In this document: in pieces, positions 17,001-26,199 of the stretch
Layout: each line of letters begins with the position of its first letter
Numbering within the stretch: position 1 is the first letter of the stretch
Assembly: GCF_023101685.1 (NCBI RefSeq)
Contig: NZ_CP082164.1
Coordinates: 6,386,001 to 6,450,000, forward strand
Origin: Bradyrhizobium sp. 186
GTDB lineage: Bacteria > Pseudomonadota > Alphaproteobacteria > Rhizobiales > Xanthobacteraceae
Length of the DNA stretch: 64,000 bases
Reading direction: 5' to 3'
The notes under the pieces: generated by a model
What the model was told of the DNA's origin: nothing
Seen by the model: the letters and a program-made list of their open reading frames with translations, nothing else
Database searches by the model: none
Translations under genes and position numbers: made by a program

Positions 17001-18611
17001 TTACTTCTTCGCGATCCAGAAGTCGTAGGCGTTGGACGGCGAGTCGAGGCCGGCCTCGAATCCCAGACCATTGACGTTGCTCTTCGCCGCCAGGAACCAG
17101 CTCGGCGCGAATAACGGCACGATGAAGGCCTGATCGACGCCGCGCTTCTGGATCGCGTCGGTGAGCTGCCGCTTGCGAACCGGGTCGGTCGATCGCAGCG
17201 CCTCGTCGATCTGGCCGGTGATCTCGGCATCAGGATTGGGAATGTTGGAATAGAGAAAGCCCTTCGAGCCCAGCATGTCCCAGAGTTCGCGCGCCGGGTC
17301 CGACGGATTGTCCGTGTTGGGATAGATCACCCAGGTGCCGTTGGCGTTGTTCTTGGCGTATTCGCCCGCGGTTATCAGGCGCAAGTTCAGATCCAGACCT
17401 ACATTCTTGCGAAGTGCGGCCTGAACGCCCTGGATCAGGATATCGCGGCTGTCGCGCACATAGGGCTGGGGATAGCCAACCTCGATCGACAGGCGCTTGC
17501 CGTCCTTGGTGCGAAAACCCTCGGAGTCGCGGCCGGTCCAGCCGGCTTCGTCGAGCAGCTTGTTGGCACCGGCGACGTCGTTGCCCCAGGAGCCGACCAG
17601 GGCCTTGTTGTAGGCGGGGTTGGCCGGGCCGATGATCGACCAGGCGCGCGGAACGGTGCCGAGATAGACCTGCCTTACGATCGGTTCGAGATCGAAGCCG
17701 TCGCGCAATGCGCGGCGGACACGAACATCGTCGGCCGGCGGGCGGGTGTAGTTGATATTGAACGTGAACGAGGTGCTGGCACCGGAAGGCCCGGTCAGGA
17801 GCTTGAAGCCCGGCTGCTCCGCAAACAGCGGCGCATCGGTCGGCTGCACACCTTCGATCAGATCCACCTGCCCCGATGTCAGCGCGCCGGTGCGAACGGC
17901 ATATTCCGGAAGGAAGCGGAATGTCACGCGGTCCAGATGAGCCGGTCCGTTGTGGGCCGCATTGCCCGGCGCCCAATTGTAGGCGGGATTGCGGACGAAC
18001 ACCGCCGACTGGCCGCGAATGTAGCCGTCGAACACGAATGGTCCGGTGCCTGCCAATGTGCGGCCGCCGCCGCAGAGATCGCCCTTCGCCAGCGATTTGG
18101 GCGAGATCAGGCCGAGCTTCACGTTCGATGTCGATTCCAGGAAGCTCGAGTCCGGGGCGGCCAGCACCAACTTGACCACGAAGGGCGACACCACCTCGGC
18201 ATGGTCGTAGGCCTGCAGCAGCGACACGGCCGTCACCGCGTTCTCCGGTTTCTTGATGAAATCGAAGTTTGCTTTCACCGCGGCTGCATCGAACTTCTCG
18301 CCATCATGGAAGACGGCGTCCTCACGGAGCTTGTAGGTGTATTCCCTGCCATCGGCCGAGATCGACCATTCAGTCGCAAGCCAAGACGCGAACGTGCCAT
18401 CAGTCTTCTTCGCGATTAGCGAGTCGATATAGTTGCGAGCCACGAAGAACGCGGCCTGCTGCGATGCGTAATGCGGGTCGAAACAGGCCGGCTCGGTCGT
18501 CACGCCCCATCGGAGCGCGCCGCCAGAGACCGGCTGTTCCTCGGCGCTCGCGGGATTCGACGCAAGCAAGGCGATCGCCACGCCACTCACCAGCAAATTA
18601 TTCTTCTTCAT
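17001..18611 (-). CDS. family 5 (peptide/nickel-type) ABC substrate-binding protein
   Basis: 536-aa periplasmic binding protein of the OppA/DppA/GsiB family. Signal peptide MKKNNLLVSGVAIALLASNP to ASA, then EEQPVSGGALRWGVTTEPACFDPHYA. Family landmarks are EWSISADGREYTYKLREDA (about residues 80-100), LAGTGPFVFDGY and NPAYNKALVGSWGNDVAGAN. Length is usual for the family. Start ATG at 18611 was chosen; MMR codons extend it to 18620. It is first in a leftward operon with both permeases and the fused ATPase. The divergent neighbour is a DszA-like monooxygenase, so an organosulfur ligand is plausible. Confidence 0.9.
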   Translation of the reverse strand: MKKNNLLVSGVAIALLASNPASAEEQPVSGGALRWGVTTEPACFDPHYASQQAAFFVARNYIDSLIAKKTDGTFASWLATEWSISADGREYTYKLREDAVFHDGEKFDAAAVKANFDFIKKPENAVTAVSLLQAYDHAEVVSPFVVKLVLAAPDSSFLESTSNVKLGLISPKSLAKGDLCGGGRTLAGTGPFVFDGYIRGQSAVFVRNPAYNWAPGNAAHNGPAHLDRVTFRFLPEYAVRTGALTSGQVDLIEGVQPTDAPLFAEQPGFKLLTGPSGASTSFTFNINYTRPPADDVRVRRALRDGFDLEPIVRQVYLGTVPRAWSIIGPANPAYNKALVGSWGNDVAGANKLLDEAGWTGRDSEGFRTKDGKRLSIEVGYPQPYVRDSRDILIQGVQAALRKNVGLDLNLRLITAGEYAKNNANGTWVIYPNTDNPSDPARELWDMLGSKGFLYSNIPNPDAEITGQIDEALRSTDPVRKRQLTDAIQKRGVDQAFIVPLFAPSWFLAAKSNVNGLGFEAGLDSPSNAYDFWIAKK

Positions 18612-18932
18612 CCGCATCACCCACGTTTGTTTCTGCTACCGCCGGCGCAATCAACACATCGAACATCACCAAATGAGAGATGATGCGCGTTTACGCTTCA
18701 TTCGATCCGCGCTAGGCGTTATCTCTTGTTGCATCGCGATGTAATTCGTCGTCGCGCGCAAACGCAACACGCAAACGAGCGGCATGATGGCCACGCATGA
18801 AGTTTGAAAAATTATTCGTGCGCATGAACCCACGATGGATGAAATCGACGACATCGAACGCGAATCCGGCAATTCGATGCTGCCCGCTTGTTACACATCG
18901 CGCCCCGACTAGACGCTGAATCCGGAAATCCC
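18612..18932. promoter_or_regulatory. divergent intergenic region, no gene
   Basis: About 320 bases separating the leftward peptide-type transporter operon from a rightward monooxygenase. No credible ORF or RNA gene is seen. GTTTGTTTCT at 18625-18634 matches nine of ten bases of the 10436 half-site and lies just upstream of the transporter start, as expected for a shared sulfur operator. The rest is AT-richer than the flanking genes. Confidence 0.4.
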
Positions 18933-20273
18933 ATGCCGCCACGCCAACTGCACCTGAACGTCAACCTGCTTCACTCCGGCGTCTATCCGTCGGCCTGGCG
19001 CCTGCCGGACAGCGATCCGCGCGCCTTCTTCGATCTCGGTCATTATGTCCGCGTCGCCCAGATCGCGGAGCGCGGGAAGCTCGACGCGATCTTTCTGGCG
19101 GATTCACCGGCCGTCAACGATCGCATCGACTACCGGTCGTTCACATCGATGGAGCCGACCATCGTGCTGGCGACAGTCGCCGCCGCGACCAGGCACATCG
19201 GCCTGATCGGGACGGTGTCCACGACTTACAACGAGCCCTATAATATCGCGCGCCGCTTCGTGACGCTCGATCACGCCAGCGGCGGGCGCTCGGGATGGAA
19301 CGCGGTCACGACGGCAGACGCCGCTTCAGGCCGGAATTTCGGCCTCTCGTCGGTGACGGAGCACAAAGCCCGCTACGAGCGCGCCAAGGAATTCACAGAA
19401 GTCGTCCACGCCTTGTTCGACAGCTGGGAGGACGATGCCTTCGTCGGCGACAAGGCGAGCGCCAGATTTGTCGATACGTCCAAGGTGCATCCGATCGCCC
19501 ATCGCGGCTCGCATTATTCGGTGGCCGGACCGCTGAACGTCCCGCGCTCGCCGCAGGGCCGTCCGGTCACGGTGCAGGCGGGCGGTTCGAACGACGGACG
19601 CGACTTCGCGGCGGCCTATGCAGAAGCCGTGTTCACGCTGGCGCAGAGCATCGAGGAAGGCGTCGCCTATGCGCGCGACCTGCGTGCGCGCGCCGCGACT
19701 TATGGTCGGTCGGGCGATTCCATCGTCATCCTGCCGGGGCTCGCCACCGTCATCGGCAGCACCGAGGCGGAAGCCAAGCGGCGGCAGGACGAGCTATGGG
19801 AGCTGGTGCCGATCGAATACAGCCTGGCGCGCCTCGCCGGAACACTCCAGATCGACGCTGCCCTACTCGAGCTCGACAAGCCCCTGCCGGACCCGCTGCC
19901 GCTGCCGGTCAACGCCAATCACACGATGTTCCAGGGCACCGTGAATCTTGCCCGACGCGGCAACCTCACCGTTCGCCAGTTGATCCGCGCGCTCGGCGGC
20001 GGCGTCGGACACCGCATCATCGTCGGCACACCGGAGCAGATCGCTGACGATATCGAGGCCTGGTTCAAGGCAGGTGCCGCCGACGGTTTCAACCTGATGC
20101 CGGACGTTCTGCCGTCCGGGCTCGAAACCTTCGTCGATACCGTCGTGCCGATCTTGCAGAAGCGCGGGCTGTTCCGAACCGAATACACCGGCTCGACGCT
20201 CCGCGATCATTTTGGCCTGTCGCGACCGGCAAGCCGCTACGCGAAGCAGCCGCCGGAAGTCGCAACGGCCTAG
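18933..20273 (+). CDS. NtaA/SnaA/DszA-type FMN-dependent monooxygenase (LLM class)
   Basis: 446-aa reduced-flavin monooxygenase. The N-terminus MPPRQLHLNVNLLHSGVYP is family-typical. Flavin-pocket motifs are IGLIGTVSTTYNEPYNIARR, VTLDHASGGRSGWNAVTT and RNFGLS. VQAGGSNDGRDFAAAYAEAV and a C-terminal AAGADGFNLMP-like region (KAGAADGFNLMPDVLPSG) complete the barrel. Start ATG at 18933 aligns with the family N-terminus; the open frame reaches 18888. It requires FMNH2 from a reductase. It converges on the SfnG-like gene with 13 bases between stops, and the divergent transporter may bring its substrate. Confidence 0.88.
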   Translation: MPPRQLHLNVNLLHSGVYPSAWRLPDSDPRAFFDLGHYVRVAQIAERGKLDAIFLADSPAVNDRIDYRSFTSMEPTIVLATVAAATRHIGLIGTVSTTYNEPYNIARRFVTLDHASGGRSGWNAVTTADAASGRNFGLSSVTEHKARYERAKEFTEVVHALFDSWEDDAFVGDKASARFVDTSKVHPIAHRGSHYSVAGPLNVPRSPQGRPVTVQAGGSNDGRDFAAAYAEAVFTLAQSIEEGVAYARDLRARAATYGRSGDSIVILPGLATVIGSTEAEAKRRQDELWELVPIEYSLARLAGTLQIDAALLELDKPLPDPLPLPVNANHTMFQGTVNLARRGNLTVRQLIRALGGGVGHRIIVGTPEQIADDIEAWFKAGAADGFNLMPDVLPSGLETFVDTVVPILQKRGLFRTEYTGSTLRDHFGLSRPASRYAKQPPEVATA

Positions 20274-20286
20274 CCGTCACGACAAT

Positions 20287-21378
20287 CTATCCCAGGGAGT
20301 GGGTCAGCTTCTCGGCAGGCCCTGCCGATTGCCTCGCCCGCACACGCGGGATCACCTCGTGCGCAAATCGCCGCATCTCGGCCTCGAACGGCTGGAATTG
20401 CAGCATGAAGAGCTCGATGCCCGCGGCATGGAACGCTTCGATGCGCGCGGCGACCTCGTCATAGCTGCCGACCAGCCCCGCGGCCGTGCCACCATTGCTG
20501 CCGACGCGCGGCGTCTTCTGCATGGTCTGCATCATCACGACCTTGGGGTCGGTATTTTGCTTCTGGATCGCCTTCATCGGCGCATCCCTTGCGGCCAGGC
20601 TAAGCAGCCGCTCATGGGCAGCCTGCGCCTGCTCTCTCGTTTCGCGCGCGACGACAAAAGCAGACAGACCGAACCGGAGCGGCGGCGCGGAGCCGCGCGG
20701 ACGTGTCGCGACATCGGAAATCAGGCCGGCGACATCGTCGAGCGGCTGGCCGTTGATGAACCAGACGTCGCCATGGCCGGCAACGAGATCGCGCGCCGGC
20801 TCGGATTCGCCACCGACATAGATGGCGGGCCGCTTGCGGTAGAGGCTGGTCGGCCGCAGCGCATAGTCGGAGACGTTGAAGTGCTCGCCGCTGTAATTGA
20901 GGCGTTCGCCCTCCATCAGACGCGACACGATGGAGATCCATTCCTTGCCGTAGGCATAGCGCGCATCGTGCTCGGGAAAGCCGATTCCCGCTTTCTCCAG
21001 TTCGGGCCGGTTCCAGGCGTTGACTAGATTGAGCGCAAACCGGCCGCGGCTGATGTTCTCGATCCCGAGCGCCAGCTTTGCGAGTACGACGGGGTGATAG
21101 AGATAGGGCTTGATCGCAGCGATGATCTCGATGCGCTTCGTCAGTGCCGCAATCGCGGCGGCAGCGCTCCAGGCTTCGAGCTGATCGAGATCCTCCTGAT
21201 GCGGATTGATCGTGTGCTGCGCGATCAACGTCGAATCGTAGCCGAGTTCCTCGGCGGCGAGGATGAGATCCCGATTGCGCTCCCAGGAAGCATCATAGGG
21301 CTCTTCCGGGTCCTGATGCGCCGCACGCGGGCCGTGCACCAGCGCCCAAATCCCGAAGCGAAGAGGTGCAACCGTCAT
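20287..21378 (-). CDS. LLM-class flavin monooxygenase, SfnG/SsuD-like
   Basis: 363-aa reduced-flavin monooxygenase, shorter than the DszA group and patterned like SfnG (dimethyl sulfone monooxygenase) and SsuD. Motifs: FGIWALVHGPRAAH at the N-terminus, HPVVLAKLALGIENISRGRF with ALNLVNAWNRPEL, EHDARYAYGKEWISIVSRL, and VGGESEPARDLVAGHGDVWF with NGQP. ATG at 21378 has CAGGAGAGC 4 bases upstream; the frame is open to 21429. It is transcribed away from the ssuC-B-A-DszC operon and probably shares regulation with it. An alkanesulfonate or methyl-sulfone substrate is inferred; exact specificity cannot be read. Confidence 0.82.
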   Translation of the reverse strand: MTVAPLRFGIWALVHGPRAAHQDPEEPYDASWERNRDLILAAEELGYDSTLIAQHTINPHQEDLDQLEAWSAAAAIAALTKRIEIIAAIKPYLYHPVVLAKLALGIENISRGRFALNLVNAWNRPELEKAGIGFPEHDARYAYGKEWISIVSRLMEGERLNYSGEHFNVSDYALRPTSLYRKRPAIYVGGESEPARDLVAGHGDVWFINGQPLDDVAGLISDVATRPRGSAPPLRFGLSAFVVARETREQAQAAHERLLSLAARDAPMKAIQKQNTDPKVVMMQTMQKTPRVGSNGGTAAGLVGSYDEVAARIEAFHAAGIELFMLQFQPFEAEMRRFAHEVIPRVRARQSAGPAEKLTHSLG

Positions 21379-21547
21379 CGTGCTCTCCTGTAACTCTCTC
21401 AACGCATACCAGCGAATTCCCGCCAGCAATTATCACGCGTTCTCGTCAAGGACTGACGCGAGATCAAGCAGCCGATCATCAAAAGATTTTCTTTGTCGCG
21501 CGCCAGCACTGTGACGACAGCAGATCACTCCAGAACGAACGACAATT

Positions 21548-21565
21548 GAAATAGCGCTCTATTTC
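21548..21565. promoter_or_regulatory. inverted repeat GAAATAG-CGCT-CTATTTC in divergent promoter region
   Basis: Perfect 7-base arms with a 4-base centre, between the divergent SfnG-like gene (start 21378) and the ssuC gene (start near 21663). The whole 284-base interval has no ORF. This could be an operator for the two divergent sulfur units; no regulator is known from the sequence. Confidence 0.35.
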
Positions 21566-21662
21566 TGTCGGCTCGATTTCGTGGGACATTTTACGTGGAC
21601 GGCAGGTCATTGGCGTCACACCTCCTGCATCAGATGCAGTGAGTGGAACGAGGTCTCACGTC

Positions 21663-22535
21663 TTGAGCAATATCGAACTGAGCCAAATCGACCGCACCGT
21701 AATCGGTGCGGATGGCAACCTGCCGTCGCAAAGCAGTGACAAACCGCTCGCATCGGCGAGCAGGCTTGGCGCTGGCGGCCTTCAGCTCCTCTCCTGGCTT
21801 GCACCCGTGCTGCTGGTGATCGTCTGGGAATCGCTTGCGCAGGCGGGATGGCTTTCGCCACAGGTGCTGCCCGCGCCGAGCAAGATCATCCGGACGGCGT
21901 TCAAGCTTGCGACTACCGGAACCTTGCTGAACGATCTCGGCGTGAGCTTGCTGCGCGCGGCGGCGGGCTTCGCGATCGGTGCGGCGGTCGGCACCGGACT
22001 CGGCATCCTCGTCGGCTTCTCGCGGATTGCGGAAGCAGCAATCGACCGCAGCGTTCAGATGATCAGGGCGATCCCCTTCCTGGCCGCGCTTCCTCTGGTC
22101 ATCGTCTGGCTCGGCGTCGGCGAAGCGGAGAAGATCTTCCTTGTGGCGCTGGGTGTCACGTTCCCGATCTACATCAACACCGTCCTCGGCATCCGCCAGG
22201 TCGACCCCAAACTGCTTGAACTCGGCCGGGTCCAGGGCCTGAGCTCAATCCAACTGATCAGCCGCATCATCCTTCCCGGCGCGTTGCCGTCAATTCTGAC
22301 CGGCGTCCGCTATGCCTTGGCCACGGCTTGGCTCGCACTGGTGGTGGCTGAAACCATCGGCGCGCAGTCGGGAATTGGCTTTCTTGCGATGGATGCGCGC
22401 GAATTTCTGCGCACCGACGTTATTTTCCTGACGATCGTGATCTACGCGCTGATCGGCGTCGCGGCCGACGCCATTGCCCGCTTTCTCGAAAGGCGCCTGC
22501 TCGCCTGGCATCCGAACTATGGAGCGGCACGATGA
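21663..22535 (+). CDS. ssuC: SsuC-type ABC transporter permease
   Basis: 290-aa sulfonate-type permease. A cytoplasmic N-terminus of about 35 residues precedes hydrophobic segments beginning LLSWLAPVLLVIVWESLAQ. The EAA loop is LELGRVQGLSSIQLISRIIL, continuing PGALPSILTGVRY, and the C-terminus RFLERRLLAWHPNYG is typical of SsuC. The start is a likely TTG at 21663 with GAGG 9 bases upstream; a GTG at 21639 is the alternative. The stop overlaps the ssuB start as ATGA. First gene of a rightward six-gene sulfur operon. Confidence 0.9.
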   Translation: MSNIELSQIDRTVIGADGNLPSQSSDKPLASASRLGAGGLQLLSWLAPVLLVIVWESLAQAGWLSPQVLPAPSKIIRTAFKLATTGTLLNDLGVSLLRAAAGFAIGAAVGTGLGILVGFSRIAEAAIDRSVQMIRAIPFLAALPLVIVWLGVGEAEKIFLVALGVTFPIYINTVLGIRQVDPKLLELGRVQGLSSIQLISRIILPGALPSILTGVRYALATAWLALVVAETIGAQSGIGFLAMDAREFLRTDVIFLTIVIYALIGVAADAIARFLERRLLAWHPNYGAAR

Positions 22536-23260
22536 ACGTTCACGTCGCTCCACTGTCCCCCGCGTTATCCGAGTCAGGGCCGGCCGTCGTTGTCAGCAAT
22601 CTCGTCCGCAGCTACGGCAGCCGCGTCGTCATCGAGAAGCTGAACCTGCGCATCGAGCGCGGCGAGTTCGTCGCCTTGCTGGGCGAGAGTGGTTGCGGCA
22701 AGACCACGCTGCTACGGGCCCTCGCCGGCCTCGATGACATCCAGGGTGGCCGCATCGTGGCGCCTCGCCGGCCTGCAGTGGTGTTCCAGGAGCATCGGCT
22801 CCTGCCCTGGGACAACCTCTGGCGCAACGTTTCGCTCGGCTTGCGGGCACCCAACGCGCGCGAACGCGCCGCCGAAGCCCTCACCGAGGTCGGTCTCGGC
22901 GATCGTCTCGACGACTGGCCGCGCAACCTCTCCGGCGGACAGGCCCAGCGCGTGGCACTTGCCCGCGCGCTGGTTCAGCAACCCGAGCTTCTGCTGCTCG
23001 ACGAGCCGTTTGCCGCGCTCGATGCGCTCACCCGCATCCGCATGCATGAGCTCGTTCGGGAACTCGTCGCCAATCATCAGCCGGGTGTGCTGCTGGTCAC
23101 CCACGATGTCGATGAGGCGATCGCGCTGGCGGACCGCATCCTGGTGATGCGTCATGGCGCCATTGCCTTCGAGCACAGCGCCGTGCGCGACGGCGCGACA
23201 CCCATCTCGCGCGCCGAACTTTTGGGCGAGCTTGGCGTGATATCTCATTCCCCCAACTAG
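22532..23260 (+). CDS. ssuB: SsuB-type ABC transporter ATPase
   Basis: 242-aa nucleotide-binding subunit. Walker A GESGCGKTTLL near residue 50, Q-loop VVFQEHRLLPWDN, signature LSGGQAQRVALARA, Walker B LLLLDEPFAALDALT and H-loop VTHDVDEA. These are characteristic of SsuB. It overlaps ssuC by 4 bases and precedes the binding-protein gene by 17 bases. Confidence 0.92.
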   Translation: MNVHVAPLSPALSESGPAVVVSNLVRSYGSRVVIEKLNLRIERGEFVALLGESGCGKTTLLRALAGLDDIQGGRIVAPRRPAVVFQEHRLLPWDNLWRNVSLGLRAPNARERAAEALTEVGLGDRLDDWPRNLSGGQAQRVALARALVQQPELLLLDEPFAALDALTRIRMHELVRELVANHQPGVLLVTHDVDEAIALADRILVMRHGAIAFEHSAVRDGATPISRAELLGELGVISHSPN

Positions 23261-23277
23261 GTTACCGGAAGGCTCTT

Positions 23278-24282
23278 ATGTCTGAATCCCCGATCGCCAA
23301 ACCGTCCCGGCGCAGCTTCCTCGGCTCGGCAGCCTTTGGCGTTGGCGCCCTTGCCGGCATGAACTTCGGCGAGTTTGCCGAGGCCGCGTCCGGCCGTGTC
23401 ACCGACACGGTTCGCCTGACCTGGGGTCTCGGCGGCCTCAATCTGATCGCCAAAGAACGCGGTGAGTTCGAGAAGGTGCTGGCCAAGGATGGCATCAAGG
23501 TCGAATGGCTCGGGCCCTTCCCGAACCATGCGCCGACCTTGCAGGCCGTCACTGGCGGCAGTGCCGACTTCAGTTTCGGCGGCAGCACCACGCCGGCCCT
23601 GGCCGCCATCATCGCCGGCTCTCCGCTGGTGTTCACGCAGTTCGTGGTCTACGAGCCGCGCACCACGGCGATCATCGCCAAGGACGGCTCCGGCATCGAC
23701 AAGATCGAGGATCTCGTCGGCAAGTCGGTCGCGGTCAACCGTTCAGGCCTCGGCGAATTCCTGCTGGTCGCCGCGCTCGAGAAGCACAAGGTCGACCGCA
23801 CCGCGGTGAAGTTCGTCTATCTCAATCCGCCCGACGCGGCACCGGCACTTGCCTCCGGCAAGGTCGACGCCTGGTCGATGTGGAGTCCCGGCGTCGACAT
23901 CGCCCGGCGCGAGTACAAGGCGCACGACATCTTCCTGGAAGGCCGCGACCTCGAATTCCAGATCGACTACACCTCCTACCTGACCACCCGCAAATTCGCG
24001 ACCGATAATCCCGCGCTGGTTCGCGCCGTGAACGATGCGTTCCGCGCCGAAGGCAAATGGATCTCGGAGAACGGCAAGGATGCCGAGTACATCGCGCAGA
24101 AGGCCGGAAAGTACAGCGACGAGGTTCGCGATCAGTTCATCGCGCTGAAGCGCCAGTATCGCTACTTCGCGGTCAACGACGAGCAATTCATTGGCGAGCT
24201 GCAAAAGGCGGCCGACTGGCTCGTTGCCCGCAAAGTCCTGCCCGAGCCTGTCAAGGTGACCGACCACCTCGCCCAACTCTGA
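23278..24282 (+). CDS. ssuA: SsuA-type substrate-binding protein with Tat signal
   Basis: 334-aa binding protein for a sulfonate-like ligand. The N-terminus has a twin-arginine style motif, SRRSFLGSAAFGVGALAG (RRSFL), before EAASGRVTDTVRLTWGLGG, so export by the Tat pathway is predicted. SsuA-like features are WLGPFPNHAPTLQAVTGGSA, DFSFGGSTTPALAAIIAG and DAWSMWSPGVDIA. The start follows GGAAGG at good spacing. It is preceded by ssuC-ssuB and followed by a DszC-like monooxygenase. Confidence 0.9.
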   Translation: MSESPIAKPSRRSFLGSAAFGVGALAGMNFGEFAEAASGRVTDTVRLTWGLGGLNLIAKERGEFEKVLAKDGIKVEWLGPFPNHAPTLQAVTGGSADFSFGGSTTPALAAIIAGSPLVFTQFVVYEPRTTAIIAKDGSGIDKIEDLVGKSVAVNRSGLGEFLLVAALEKHKVDRTAVKFVYLNPPDAAPALASGKVDAWSMWSPGVDIARREYKAHDIFLEGRDLEFQIDYTSYLTTRKFATDNPALVRAVNDAFRAEGKWISENGKDAEYIAQKAGKYSDEVRDQFIALKRQYRYFAVNDEQFIGELQKAADWLVARKVLPEPVKVTDHLAQL

Positions 24283-24305
24283 GACCATTCCAACAGGCCA
24301 AGACA

Positions 24306-25538
24306 ATGAACAAGTCCGTATCCACGCCCTCCCTGAACACATCCGAGCCGTTCAAGACCGGCTCGCCCGAACTGGAGGCGTTGCTCAACCAGATCGCCGA
24401 GGGCGCAAGCGACCGCGAACGCGAACGGATCCTGCCCTTCGATGTCATCGATCTCATTCGCCGCGCTCGTCTGGGCGCATTGCGGCTCCCCGTTCCGGCC
24501 GGCGGCGCCGGCAGCACGATCCGCGATCTCTTCGCTTTCGTCATCCGGCTCGGCGAGGCCGACGCCAATGTGGCGCATATCCTGCGCAATCATTTCAGCG
24601 TGGTCGAGCGGCTGGTGCGCAACCCCAAGGACGAGCAGAGCCGGCAATGGCAGAAGGCGGTTGCCGAAGGGGCCATCATCGGGCTTGCAACGACCGAGCT
24701 CGAAAGCCCGCGCGTCGGCAATGTCACCCCTAGCACGACGTTCACACCCGATGGAAACGGCGATTACCTGCTGAATGGCACCAAATATTACAGCACCGGA
24801 ACATTGTACTCGGACTATGTCCTGGTGCGCGCGGCCGATCCATCCGGCACCAGCGGCGCAACAATCGTCCCGATCAAGCGCGAAGGCATCGAGCTGGTCG
24901 ACGACTGGGACGGCCTCGGGCAGCGGCTCACGGCCACCGGCACGACGCACTTCCGCAACGTCAAGGTCAAGCGCCAGGAGATCGTCTTCGATGCGCCGGA
25001 CACGGGCTATGGTGTGCCCTACTCCAACACATTCGCCCAGCTCTTCCTGACGGCGATCGTTGCGGGCATTGCGCGCGCAACGCTGCGTGATGCGACCGCG
25101 CTGGTGCGCTCGCGCAAGCGCACCTTCTACTACGCGCCGACCGAAATCCCGACCGACGACCCGCTTCTCCAGCAGACGGTCGGCCAGATCGCCAGCGGCG
25201 CCTTCGCCGCCGAGACCGTGGTGCTGGCGGCCGCCGAGGCGCTGGACGTCGCGACCGACGCCTTCGAGGCGGGCGCGACGAATGCGGCGGAAGCTGCCCA
25301 CACTGCCGCGCTACTTTCCGCTAAGGCCAAGATCATCGCGGACGATTTCGCCATCCGCGGCGGCAGCCTGCTGTTCGACGTCGGCGGCGCGTCCGCGACC
25401 AAAAAGGTCACCAATTTCGACCGCCACTGGCGCAATGCGCGGACGCTGTCCTCGCACAATCCGACCACCTACAAGGCACGCTCGATCGGCGAATTCGAGA
25501 TCAACGGCAGTCCATTGCCCGCCAAGGGGTTCTTCTAG
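24306..25538 (+). CDS. DszC/SfnC-like flavin-dependent monooxygenase (acyl-CoA dehydrogenase fold)
   Basis: 410-aa protein with acyl-CoA dehydrogenase fold but of the oxygenase branch that includes DszC and SfnC. Visible features: RRARLGALRLPVPAGGAGST, IRDLFAFVIRLGEADANVAH, the mid domain IGLATTELESPRVGN, KYYSTGTLYSDYVLV, and the C-terminal helical region ending FDRHWRNARTLSSHNPTTYK, where HxxRNxRTLxSHNP is the DszC/SfnC signature. Start ATG at 24306; an open extension back to 24057 overlaps ssuA and is rejected. The next gene is a flavin reductase, as needed for an FMNH2-consuming enzyme. A sulfide, sulfoxide or small organosulfur substrate is inferred. Confidence 0.87.
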   Translation: MNKSVSTPSLNTSEPFKTGSPELEALLNQIAEGASDRERERILPFDVIDLIRRARLGALRLPVPAGGAGSTIRDLFAFVIRLGEADANVAHILRNHFSVVERLVRNPKDEQSRQWQKAVAEGAIIGLATTELESPRVGNVTPSTTFTPDGNGDYLLNGTKYYSTGTLYSDYVLVRAADPSGTSGATIVPIKREGIELVDDWDGLGQRLTATGTTHFRNVKVKRQEIVFDAPDTGYGVPYSNTFAQLFLTAIVAGIARATLRDATALVRSRKRTFYYAPTEIPTDDPLLQQTVGQIASGAFAAETVVLAAAEALDVATDAFEAGATNAAEAAHTAALLSAKAKIIADDFAIRGGSLLFDVGGASATKKVTNFDRHWRNARTLSSHNPTTYKARSIGEFEINGSPLPAKGFF

Positions 25539-25587
25539 CGGAAGGACCCAAATCCAGCCCCGGCAGGCGCGACGCGAGGAGAGACAG

Positions 25588-26160
25588 ATGGGAAAGTCGG
25601 ACATTCATCTGGTCAACGCCGGCAACGAAATCGAGCACCAGTTTCGTGCCGTCATGCGTCGTCTTGCGGGTGGCGTCAGCATCATCACCGCGGGCCGCGA
25701 CCATGACATCACGGGCATGACGGTGACGTCGCTGACATCGCTGAGCGCAAGCCCGCCCCGCGTGCTGGTCAGTGTCAATCGGCAAGCCTCCTCCTTTGCC
25801 CCGATCGATCGTCATCGCGTGTTCGGAGTCAACATCCTCGGGTCCGATCAGCAGGAGCTGGCAAGCCGGTTCAGCAACAGCAGGCTCAAAGGTGCGGAGC
25901 GCTTCGAAGATATATCCTGGACTACCGGCACATCGGGCGTCCCTCTGCTCGGCCATTCGCTGGCAACGATCGAATGCCAGGTGGAGGAGATCATCGAGCG
26001 ACATTCGCACGGGATCATCGTCGGCAGCATCTTGAGCTTCGAGCTGTCACCCCAGGTGTCGGGACTGGTCTACTGGAATGGCCAGTACATCGAGATCAAT
26101 CACGACGTTGACCTGGACCTGCTCGCCGAGATCAGTATTCCCCTGGCCCATGTCAGGTGA
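25588..26160 (+). CDS. flavin reductase (HpaC/DszD-like FMN reductase)
   Basis: 190-aa NAD(P)H:flavin oxidoreductase of the flavin_reduct domain family. The core reads FRAVMRRLAGGVSIITAGRD near residues 20-39, then GMTVTSLTSLSASPPRVLVS, VNRQASSFAPI, FGVNILGSDQQELASRFS and a C-terminal GLVYWNGQYIEIN. Start ATG at 25588 follows GAGGAGAG. It is the only flavin reductase in the window, 49 bases after the DszC-like gene. It probably supplies FMNH2 to that enzyme and to the five LLM monooxygenases encoded nearby. Confidence 0.9.
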   Translation: MGKSDIHLVNAGNEIEHQFRAVMRRLAGGVSIITAGRDHDITGMTVTSLTSLSASPPRVLVSVNRQASSFAPIDRHRVFGVNILGSDQQELASRFSNSRLKGAERFEDISWTTGTSGVPLLGHSLATIECQVEEIIERHSHGIIVGSILSFELSPQVSGLVYWNGQYIEINHDVDLDLLAEISIPLAHVR

Positions 26161-26199
26161 CATTATCATCCGACATCACCCCGATGGGACTGAGGCGGC

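Noticed and set aside
24162..25301. A 379-codon minus-strand frame
   Set aside because: Antisense to the ssuA end and the DszC-like gene; no start signal or domain.
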